A stretch of DNA of 64,000 nucleotides from MVRE01 sp015660965. GTDB taxonomy: Archaea > Halobacteriota > Methanomicrobia > Methanomicrobiales > Methanospirillaceae. Location of the stretch: the NCBI GenBank assembly GCA_050015095.1, contig JBEKCC010000005.1, positions 1 through 64,000 on the forward strand. Direction: 5' to 3'. Position numbers and translations under genes: made by a program. The notes beneath the pieces were generated by a model that was not told the origin of the DNA, searched no databases, and was given only the letters and a program-made list of their open reading frames with translations. How positions within the stretch are numbered: position 1 is the first letter of the stretch; the number at the start of each line of letters is the position of its first letter. Positions 37,850 to 45,236 of the stretch are shown piece by piece.

Positions 37850-38440
37850 ATGAAAACGTACAAATTTCCTGTTCTCTTTATCCTAGCTCTAATCATCATT
37901 GTATCTTGTGCGAGCGGTGCTCAGAACACAGCATCAATCGTCGCTTCGTTCAATGGCAATTTCGTCCCTGTCCAACAGGTTGTCGAATCCGGTGACAGTA
38001 TTCTCGTAAAGTATAATGTCGATCTTGCAATTGGGCCTGATGCCTTCAAAGATGATATCCCCTACATTCTTGGAACAATTGCTCGAGTATATCCAACTTC
38101 AAAAACAATCCGGATTGACTGTTTTGTTAGTGATGATCCAATCCGATATTACGAGGTCAAAACAGCTGATGTTATTGGGTATGCACAGGGTTCCTTATCT
38201 GACTCCCAGATTGTCGCATCAATTCAACCGAAAACTCCAGATGCTTCGATGAAGAGCGGGATACAATCGACATACAAACAAGTAACCACCATCGGATTGT
38301 TCCAGATACCAGGTATACTGATACTGGCACTTGAACAAGCAGGTACCAGTATTGCAGCTTTCCTAATGGCCGTTATTTGCATCGTTGTAATTACAGCTGC
38401 CGTGATTTATGCCTCACGAGAGATCAGAGGGGAAAACTGA
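37850..38440 (+). CDS. Membrane protein with signal peptide and C-terminal anchor
   Basis: 196 aa. An N-terminal signal (residues 6-24, ending near 'SGAQ'), a ~130-residue exposed beta-rich domain, and a C-terminal membrane helix (about 165-188) with a short basic tail give a type I topology with most of the protein outside. The domain alternates strands in 'ESGDSILVKYNVDLAI' and 'SKTIRIDCFVSD'; I do not recognise it. It lies 17 bases after the preceding secreted protein, so the two may form an envelope complex. Confidence 0.7.
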   Translation: MKTYKFPVLFILALIIIVSCASGAQNTASIVASFNGNFVPVQQVVESGDSILVKYNVDLAIGPDAFKDDIPYILGTIARVYPTSKTIRIDCFVSDDPIRYYEVKTADVIGYAQGSLSDSQIVASIQPKTPDASMKSGIQSTYKQVTTIGLFQIPGILILALEQAGTSIAAFLMAVICIVVITAAVIYASREIRGEN

Positions 38441-38529
38441 AGCCACAGTCAACATGGAGATGAAATATAGTATTGGTAAAAATATGAGACATGCAAGGAT
38501 GAAGAATATTCGATGTAGGTGATTAGTAA

Positions 38530-40185
38530 ATGACCTCGGACTCCATCAATCTGCACGATGTTTTCATCAGTTTTGCACAGAACGATAAATCTGTTGCTGA
38601 AGTCGCGTGTGCAAAACTTGAATCACGGAATATTAAGTGCTGGATGGCACCCCGGGATGTTCCTCCTGGAGAAGACTTTCCGCAGGCAATAATCGAGGCC
38701 ATTGAATCAAGTAAAATAATGATTTTGATTTTTTCGTCGCACTCAAACAAATCACCTCACGTTGTCCGGGAAATCACCGTTGCTGTCAATAAGGGACTCT
38801 CCATTGTCCCATTCCGCATTGAAGATGTCCTGCCATCAAAATCCATGGAATACCTCATCAGCACCCCGCATTGGCTCGATGCGATTACGCCGCCGTATGA
38901 TGAACATATCGATAGATTATGCAATACCGTTCAGTCAATTCTCGAAAAGAGCAAAGAGAGAAAACCTGTAACAATACCTTCCTGTCCTCAATGCGGACAT
39001 CCCACAGATCCAGGTCAAATGTTTTGCGATGAGTGCGGAGCACCATTGGGTTCTGGTGCTTCAGCTGGACCAAAGCTTTCGCCTCCTTCGGCATCTCCAC
39101 CTCCACCACCACCTGTATCGGCCAGTCCCCCGCCTCCACCAATACCTTCTCCACCATCACCACCTCCACCACAGGTCCCTAAACCACCGTTGAAGGTTGC
39201 CGGAATACCAATCTCGCTAAAAATCATTGGTGGTATTTTAATTCTCGTCGCAGTACTTGCATTTTTTGCCCTGTCTGGTCATCCCAGCTCGACATCAACA
39301 CCGTCAACAATTGTGACGAGTTCAGAATCAGCACCAGGTTTCGTTCCGGTTAATGAGCAGGTCGTCCCTGGAACAATGACCACTTCTGCTCCATCGAACA
39401 ACAACCAAAATATTCAGCAGGAAGGGCAATTAATTCCTACAATTACCTATACTTACACTCCAACGCCGTTTTCTGTATATACCACAAACCCACCCTGTCC
39501 CTCAGACCAAAGTCTCTGTAACGGAGCGTGCCGGAATTTACAGTACGATAACATCAATTGCGGAAGTTGTGGGATAGCATGTTCCGTGGGACAAACGTGC
39601 CAGAACGGCGTGTGCATTTCACCCGTCATATCAACAATTCCCACAACAACAGTTATTCCAATAACAATACCGGTAACAACAACAATACTACCAACGACAA
39701 CTGTCACCGCAGCAATTTCAACAGCTGTTACAACTACAACGCCAACTGCAACTCTTCAAACATGCCCCGCAGGACAGGTTTCGTGTATGGGAACTTGTAA
39801 GAACTTATTGACCGATCCAGTAAATTGTGGGGCGTGCGGAGCGTTTTGCCAAGCTGGTCAAAGCTGCCAAAATGGAGTGTGTGTGAAACCGGTTACTACC
39901 ACTATACCGACCCCAACACCAGTAACCTGCACCTCCGGTTATACTAAATGCTCTGGGACCTGTGTAAACCTGACATCCGATTCATCGAATTGTGGAAGCT
40001 GCGGGCATGCATGTCCATCAGGTTCGTATTGTTTCAGGAGCTACTGCCTGAATTTCTGCAAACTACCGTACTGTGATATCTGTAACGGTGTGCAAACCGA
40101 TTTGAGATACTCTCAATCGAACTGCGGTTCATGCGGGCATGTGTGTACGGGTGGAACGGTATGCACGCAGGGCCAGTGCCTATAA
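38530..40185 (+). CDS. TIR domain - zinc ribbon - Pro-rich - transmembrane - Cys-repeat protein
   Basis: 551 aa with an unusual modular order. Residues 8-140 form a TIR domain: 'HDVFISFAQND', then 'IKCWMAPRDVPPGEDF', then 'KIMILIFSSHSNKSPHVVREI', where Glu81 sits at the position of the catalytic glutamate of NAD-cleaving TIR proteins. Residues 152-169 are a double-CxxC zinc ribbon. About 180-222 are Pro-rich. One membrane helix follows (about 228-250), then a Thr/Ser-rich stalk and four Cys-rich repeats (about 320-551) of the pattern C-x-G-x-C-x-N-L...NCGxCG, like Stig1 repeats. N-in/C-out topology is inferred. It looks like a receptor whose effector may degrade NAD. Confidence 0.82.
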   Translation: MTSDSINLHDVFISFAQNDKSVAEVACAKLESRNIKCWMAPRDVPPGEDFPQAIIEAIESSKIMILIFSSHSNKSPHVVREITVAVNKGLSIVPFRIEDVLPSKSMEYLISTPHWLDAITPPYDEHIDRLCNTVQSILEKSKERKPVTIPSCPQCGHPTDPGQMFCDECGAPLGSGASAGPKLSPPSASPPPPPPVSASPPPPPIPSPPSPPPPQVPKPPLKVAGIPISLKIIGGILILVAVLAFFALSGHPSSTSTPSTIVTSSESAPGFVPVNEQVVPGTMTTSAPSNNNQNIQQEGQLIPTITYTYTPTPFSVYTTNPPCPSDQSLCNGACRNLQYDNINCGSCGIACSVGQTCQNGVCISPVISTIPTTTVIPITIPVTTTILPTTTVTAAISTAVTTTTPTATLQTCPAGQVSCMGTCKNLLTDPVNCGACGAFCQAGQSCQNGVCVKPVTTTIPTPTPVTCTSGYTKCSGTCVNLTSDSSNCGSCGHACPSGSYCFRSYCLNFCKLPYCDICNGVQTDLRYSQSNCGSCGHVCTGGTVCTQGQCL

Positions 40186-40299
40186 ACTCAAGAATCAAAA
40201 AAATGATATGTAAGTAAAAAATCTTAACCCATTTTTCTGTCATAAAAAATTTGTTTTCGTTTCGCAACGTTTTTAAAAAAATTAATCCATTCAATAGAT

Positions 40300-41016
40300 A
40301 TGGGAAAACCACCGTTTCTATGTCTTTTCATCATAGTAATCCTCGGGATTCTTTTTTTAATTACGTTCATTCCACCAGCAGCAGCCCAAAATGATTATAG
40401 TGCTGGTTGGGAACCAGACATAGGAACTATGTTAACGAATTTTATTGCTGATCCAATCGGAGGTTTTTTCGAACCGTTTCCAATTCTTGAATGGAATGGA
40501 AACCAGTGGAAAACATACGCCGATGCCAATGCTGCGAAATGCAAACAGTATTCGGATCTGTTCTATGATCAGAGCTATAGTATATATCTGAGTACAATTG
40601 TCCCAAAATACAATATTTCGAAAGATGGTACCATGAGCAAAAGTTACTTTAAAACAAATTTATTTGCTAACAGTGAAAACACGGTTGCTTCTGAGATTTT
40701 GAATACAAATGGGCAATTAAAACAATACCTTTCCCAATCCTCGTATTACTGTAGTCGATCCGCTAACGCGTATGATATGGCGATGGGTAAAACGAGTGAT
40801 TCTAACCATTCACTAAAGGCAGAAATATTTTCTGATGCAGCCGATGTCTATCGAACAATGGGACGAAATTCCGATGCTAACAAATTGGATGCCGCGGCCG
40901 CAGAACAGACAGCAGAAGCAATGAGTTCATTTGGACTTCCGCTACCACCATGGATCATTGTTGTAGCAGTTGTTGGCGCTGTTGTTCTACTCCAACAAAA
41001 AAAGAGTAAAATTTGA
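40300..41016 (+). CDS. Secreted helical protein with C-terminal membrane anchor (paralogue A)
   Basis: 238 aa: signal peptide (residues 6-30, ending 'PAAAQ'), a mostly helical exposed domain, and a C-terminal helix 'PPWIIVVAVVGAVVLLQQ' with a basic end. Near residues 145-215 it has TPR-like helical pairs ('ANAYDMAMGKTSDSNHSLKA', then 'AADVYRTMGRNSDANKLD'). The next gene encodes the same layout and motifs, so the two are paralogues. It is probably exposed at the cell surface; its function is unknown. Confidence 0.7.
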   Translation: MGKPPFLCLFIIVILGILFLITFIPPAAAQNDYSAGWEPDIGTMLTNFIADPIGGFFEPFPILEWNGNQWKTYADANAAKCKQYSDLFYDQSYSIYLSTIVPKYNISKDGTMSKSYFKTNLFANSENTVASEILNTNGQLKQYLSQSSYYCSRSANAYDMAMGKTSDSNHSLKAEIFSDAADVYRTMGRNSDANKLDAAAAEQTAEAMSSFGLPLPPWIIVVAVVGAVVLLQQKKSKI

Positions 41017-41099
41017 TAGTTCCCTCTCAAAAATTTTTTTGAAAAACGACAGAAGTAAAATTCGCAATCTTTAATAAATTCTTTTCGCAATTTCCATAC

Positions 41100-41768
41100 A
41101 TGCGACTCGTGAAGATTTTTACTATCCTCTTATTTTTCATATTTATTCTATCATGTATACCTTCTCCTGTGAAGGCACAGGGAATTGAGGATATTATCAC
41201 TACCGCATTCTTTTCTCCGGTCCCGGAATACAGAATGAGTGCACAGGACCATATTTCAGAAGGAGACCAGTACCAAAAGTTGTGTCAACAATACACTGAT
41301 CTCTACGTAAAACAGTACCAGAAAGAATCCTACGATGAATGTGTTGCCTATCAAGGGATAAATTGTAGTGTACTTCTCTCTACAGATTTCCATGATCCCA
41401 AATTACGAATCAAATGGCAGTACCAAGGGATTCATCCTGATGAAAGCAGCAATGTGAAAAATTACAAAGAAACAATGGATGCGGTCTGCAAACAAGCTGA
41501 AAAGGAATACGATATGGCGCTCCAGAAAGCAAAGGATGCCGATAATCATAAAGACGAATCGACAACCTGGGAACATGTTGCTACGCTGTACCATACCGAA
41601 GGTAATTATGAATATGAAAATCAAGCTAAAACAGCAGCAGCAATCGCATACAATTTAATTGTGCCGTTACCTCCATGGATTGTCCTCATCGGATTGTTCG
41701 CCGGCGGGTACCTATGCCACAAGCGTATCAAACGGAAAAAGAAATTTGAAGCTACCGATATAAAATAA
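41100..41768 (+). CDS. Secreted helical protein with C-terminal membrane anchor (paralogue B)
   Basis: 222 aa: signal peptide (residues 5-25, ending 'PVKAQG'), a helical domain and a terminal anchor 'PLPPWIVLIGLFAGGYLCHK' with a basic tail. The segment 'AEKEYDMALQKAKDADNHKDE', then 'WEHVATLYHTEGNYEYE', parallels 'ANAYDMAMGKTSDSNHS...AADVYRTMGRNSDA' of the preceding protein, and both end in LPPWI before the anchor. Extra cysteines (near residues 61, 81 and 88) may form disulfides outside the cell. Confidence 0.7.
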   Translation: MRLVKIFTILLFFIFILSCIPSPVKAQGIEDIITTAFFSPVPEYRMSAQDHISEGDQYQKLCQQYTDLYVKQYQKESYDECVAYQGINCSVLLSTDFHDPKLRIKWQYQGIHPDESSNVKNYKETMDAVCKQAEKEYDMALQKAKDADNHKDESTTWEHVATLYHTEGNYEYENQAKTAAAIAYNLIVPLPPWIVLIGLFAGGYLCHKRIKRKKKFEATDIK

Positions 41769-41795
41769 AAAAATTTTCTTTTCTGTTGACGGGTT

Positions 41796-42323
41796 TTATT
41801 TCAAGCTTGGAAGTATATGCGGTGCAAACAGGGTGAGGTAGAAGAAATTGAGAATTATTGACGCAACTGCGATAACTATCCCAGCGATTGCCACGAATGC
41901 AATTTTTCCTGTCGTTTTTCTGGTGATATAGAGAGAGAAAATACCGATACAGAGAGCGAGAACTCCACAAACATAGGGGAAAATTATCCAAGCTAAAATA
42001 CCGAACACAAGGCTCCCAATCCCAACCCAATTCCGTTTCTTTCTCTCTTTTGCCACTGGAGTGGGAGTAGTAACTGTCGGTGTAACAGTTACTTGGGGGG
42101 GAGTTTGTTGTACTGACGCTTGCTGCGCAAACGCCGGTTCCCACGTGCTGCCGGTCCATTTCAACCAGCTACCGTCAGTACCGTTGATCGCCCACCAGGT
42201 ACCTGTATTGTCTTGATACCGAAGTTCGGCGATTTTTTGGTCGTATACGTCCATCTGGATCTGTCCTGAATCCAACTGGTTTTTTAATGTCCTATACGCT
42301 GCTTCCGCTTCTTGTGCATCCAT
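41796..42323 (-). CDS. Membrane protein with N-terminal Trp-rich domain and C-terminal DUF4190-like helices
   Basis: 175 aa on the minus strand. The N-terminal 75 residues start with a helix ('AEAAYRTLKNQLDSGQIQ') and contain a Trp-rich motif 'WWAINGTDGSWLKWTGSTW', similar to small GYF/WW-like or SHOCT-like modules of membrane proteins. A Pro/Thr-rich linker leads to two or three membrane helices (about 95-170) resembling DUF4190. There is no signal peptide, so the N-terminal part is probably cytoplasmic. It is oriented opposite to most of the island. Confidence 0.65.
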   Translation of the reverse strand: MDAQEAEAAYRTLKNQLDSGQIQMDVYDQKIAELRYQDNTGTWWAINGTDGSWLKWTGSTWEPAFAQQASVQQTPPQVTVTPTVTTPTPVAKERKKRNWVGIGSLVFGILAWIIFPYVCGVLALCIGIFSLYITRKTTGKIAFVAIAGIVIAVASIILNFFYLTLFAPHILPSLK

Positions 42324-42439
42324 CAGTCTTCTGCCTCTCTATAATGTATTCAAATTCTCTTCTTTTTAATATGTATCGAAAATGAACTGACGAATACATA
42401 TGGAAAGTCTTTTTTTTTATTGTACCAAAACCATCTACC

Positions 42440-42928
42440 ATGCCCAAAAATTCCTTTCTCTTTGTAACGATTGTTTTTCTCTCTCTTCTTGTCCTTTGCA
42501 TAGTACCAGTTTCAGCCGAGGCACCGTATTCCTTTACAGTAACTCCAGTTACTGCTTCCGGAAAACCCGGTGACATGATTACGTACTACATCACCATCGA
42601 TGCAAATCCAGGGTTCAACTCACCAATCGATTTCACGGCAAATGTTGGATCGATGGGGTATACCCAGACTCTCAACCTCGGCACGTACCAGGGTCCCTAT
42701 CCAAAATCGTTTACTTATGTTCTCACGATCCCCCAAAATGTACCTGCTGGTGTTACGGCAGATGTCACAATTAACGGGAGAAGCGGACAGTATCTCTACC
42801 AGCAAACTCTAACCCTTAAAATCAAGGGACAGGGCGGTATTGTTGAAGACATTATCAGCACTGTCACTGATCTAATCAATACAGCGATTCGCGAAATTTC
42901 TCGTTTGACAGGCGCGAAAAATGGGTAA
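42440..42928 (+). CDS. Secreted beta-sandwich protein
   Basis: 162 aa. The signal peptide covers residues 5-27 (ending 'PVSAEA'). The mature part is a single Ig-like/NPCBM-associated-type beta domain: 'VTPVTASGKPGDMITYYITI', 'TLNLGTYQGPYPKSFTYVL', 'VPAGVTADVTIN' match the spacing of archaeal surface beta-sandwich domains. A C-terminal amphipathic helix follows (about 135-158, 'DIISTVTDLINTAIREI'). There is no anchor, so it is probably secreted or held by partners. Confidence 0.68.
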   Translation: MPKNSFLFVTIVFLSLLVLCIVPVSAEAPYSFTVTPVTASGKPGDMITYYITIDANPGFNSPIDFTANVGSMGYTQTLNLGTYQGPYPKSFTYVLTIPQNVPAGVTADVTINGRSGQYLYQQTLTLKIKGQGGIVEDIISTVTDLINTAIREISRLTGAKNG

Positions 42929-43057
42929 AGGGGATTTGTATTCTATAAAAAAATACCATCCATCTTAATTTCAATAGATAAGGGAATTGGAGTACCCATT
43001 TTTCGACGTTACTAGCTGGTATATGAATTGATTTTTAGATAATAGAAAAAAGGGATA

Positions 43058-44083
43058 TTACATCTTTTGTCTCATCTGAACCAACTGATCGACCATCGTA
43101 TAGGTTTCGCCATTAAAGTATGAAACGGTGACCACGACGCGATCAGCTCCAGAAGTCCCTTGAAGTGTTGCTTCATTGATCTTCTGGTTCGGTGCAAAAT
43201 CTTTCGTCAACACCTGGCCATCCGACCGCGTCAACTGGAACTCAACATTTTTCACGATTACCTGACCTGGGCCTCCAGATAGTGTTACGGTCACATCATT
43301 GGTAATCGCATCTTTTTGGACTGAAAAATAGACCATCAACTTGCTTGGAGGATTCTGCGTCGGACCGGGTTGGAGTGAACCGGTTTCAGCGCTAAGTGAA
43401 GTGGGAGAACTTGATGTTGTGGTTGGATTTTGGGATGCGAAAGTAGGTTGCAACGTAAGGGTAACTGTTGGTGAGAGGGTTGGTGAACTTGAAACTGAAG
43501 ATGAATGGTTTAATCCAGACATTGCCGGAAGAACTACGAAAACGCCGGCAAGGATAATTACAAGAACAACAACCCCCATAATAACCATTTTTTGATTTAT
43601 TGCAGGTTTTGCCTTTGCAATCGGAGCAGAAGGTGGGGGAGGCGGTTGGACAAGGGGTGGCGGTGGAGGTTGAGTTACGGGAGGTTTGGGGATTGATTTC
43701 GGTTGCTGCACTGGTGGAGGTGGTGGTGTCTGCACTTTTGAGGGTGTGACCGGTTTTGGAGGAGGTGGAGGAGTTTGAGCTACAGGAGGTTTTGGGATTG
43801 GTTTTGGTGGTTGTACTGGTGGAGGAGGCGGCGGGGGAGACGGTGAAACCGTTTTGGGTGTCACGGGTTGTGGTGCAACGATCGTTTTTCCGACCGGAGT
43901 TCCACAATTATCGCAGAATTTTACTGTCGGTGAGAGACTTGCTCCGCACTTTGCACACTTTGGTTGGAAATCAAGTTTTGCACCACAGTTGCCACAGAAT
44001 TTCTCATTCGGTTTAACCGGATTGTTGCACTTCGGACACGTCAGATTTTTATCATTTGTTGAAATTGTGTTCGCCATACGCAA
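43058..44083 (-). CDS. Double zinc-ribbon, Pro-rich, single-pass membrane protein
   Basis: 341 aa. Two tandem zinc ribbons lie at the N-terminus (CPKC...CGNCG and CAKC...CDNCG, residues 16-62). A proline-rich linker follows (about 73-165, with runs of Pro interrupted by Lys and Val), then one membrane helix ('MVIMGVVVLVIILAGVFVV', about 172-190), a Ser/Thr-rich stalk and a C-terminal beta-rich domain (about 245-341). The order parallels the TIR protein, with a second zinc ribbon in place of the TIR domain. ATG at 44,083 or 44,077. Confidence 0.78.
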   Translation of the reverse strand: MRMANTISTNDKNLTCPKCNNPVKPNEKFCGNCGAKLDFQPKCAKCGASLSPTVKFCDNCGTPVGKTIVAPQPVTPKTVSPSPPPPPPPVQPPKPIPKPPVAQTPPPPPKPVTPSKVQTPPPPPVQQPKSIPKPPVTQPPPPPLVQPPPPPSAPIAKAKPAINQKMVIMGVVVLVIILAGVFVVLPAMSGLNHSSSVSSSPTLSPTVTLTLQPTFASQNPTTTSSSPTSLSAETGSLQPGPTQNPPSKLMVYFSVQKDAITNDVTVTLSGGPGQVIVKNVEFQLTRSDGQVLTKDFAPNQKINEATLQGTSGADRVVVTVSYFNGETYTMVDQLVQMRQKM

Positions 44084-44300
44084 TTATGACCTCCGCAGCG
44101 AGCAGGGTGTGTCACCATGACTCGAATTGGTTGAGCGCTACACATTGTGATACGATAATCTTGTAATTAATAGAGTATGTTTGCGATTTTTTATTCAAAA
44201 AAATATATTAAAATTAAAAACCGAATACCGCTGAAAAGATTTAGGAATTCTTTTTCAAAATATTTATTAGCATTCAGAAAGCGAAAACTAATGTTAGCCT

Positions 44301-45236
44301 ATGGCAAATGGCAAGAAATTTTGCAGTGACTGTGGATCTCCTTTAGGTCTGACAAGTAAGTTCTGTCCCAGCTGCGGAGCACCCATTGAAAGCAGCCCAC
44401 CTTTACCTCCCTCCCCACCACCTCCGGTTGCTCCAAGTCCTTCCGTCCCTGTCAGCCAGATTCCCATTACCCCTCCACAGACATTACCATCCCTTATTGT
44501 GATGGTTGTTAAGGGGATGGTGAAAAATATCCGGGGAATGCTCAAAAGCGTTATTAAAGGAATGATCATCTCGTTTCTGATCGTCCTTGCACTCCACACC
44601 TATGTCCAGGTCATGAAAACTTCAAACAGTAACCTGCAAAATTCGGTTCTTGCTGCCACTGGATTGCAGTCGAACCCAAACGCCCTGCTCTTCTGGTTCC
44701 TCTTAACTGCAATTATTTCCTATTTCTGGTCCCAGATAACGAGTCGTGGGTGGCGAACAAGTTTTGGAAAATTCAAGACGTTGCCGAATTGGATTATGTC
44801 GGCAATCAGGACAACGGGAACCTCGGCATTCCCCTTGGTAATGTCGGGTGTCGCAATCGCCCTCATTATCAGGTTATGCCTTTTAACACCATTGACCAGC
44901 ATCCAGTTTCTCATTCTGATGTTCGGCATCCTATTTACGCAGCAGGAAAGTCTTTCAATTCTTGCAATGCGTTTGGGATACTCTGACCTGAATCGTCTCG
45001 TAAAAAAGACCGACCCTGTGATACCTGCTCCCGGTTTCCCCGTCATGGGTGTTGTTGGAGCATTGGCCGGTTTTCTCTTCGTGATTTTCTATGCAGATAC
45101 CCTCCTTGTCGTTGCGATCGTCGTTGCCATACTTGTTGCCGGAACGTTGCTAATCCATTACCGGAAAAATAAGAGATTTCCAAAAGATTCGGTGTTCATA
45201 GCAACACTAACCAGCCGTTTTGGGAGGTCGCCATGA
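44301..45236 (+). CDS. Zinc-ribbon and multi-pass membrane protein
   Basis: 311 aa. One zinc ribbon (residues 8-26: FCSDCGSPL...FCPSCGAP), a short Pro-rich linker (about 30-62) and at least five membrane helices (about 85-105, 130-150, 178-200, 205-222, 248-290). The membrane part has no transporter signature I recognise. The stop overlaps the following ATG by four bases, so it is translationally coupled to the 771-aa protein and may be its membrane partner. Confidence 0.75.
   Translation: MANGKKFCSDCGSPLGLTSKFCPSCGAPIESSPPLPPSPPPPVAPSPSVPVSQIPITPPQTLPSLIVMVVKGMVKNIRGMLKSVIKGMIISFLIVLALHTYVQVMKTSNSNLQNSVLAATGLQSNPNALLFWFLLTAIISYFWSQITSRGWRTSFGKFKTLPNWIMSAIRTTGTSAFPLVMSGVAIALIIRLCLLTPLTSIQFLILMFGILFTQQESLSILAMRLGYSDLNRLVKKTDPVIPAPGFPVMGVVGALAGFLFVIFYADTLLVVAIVVAILVAGTLLIHYRKNKRFPKDSVFIATLTSRFGRSP

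Noticed and set aside
39065..39200. CRISPR-like or tandem DNA repeat in Pro codon runs
   Set aside because: The repetition is codon-level proline runs without spacers of constant length.
39015..39227. Gly/Val-rich frames antisense to the Pro-rich linker of the TIR protein
   Set aside because: They are the complement of proline codons and have no independent support.
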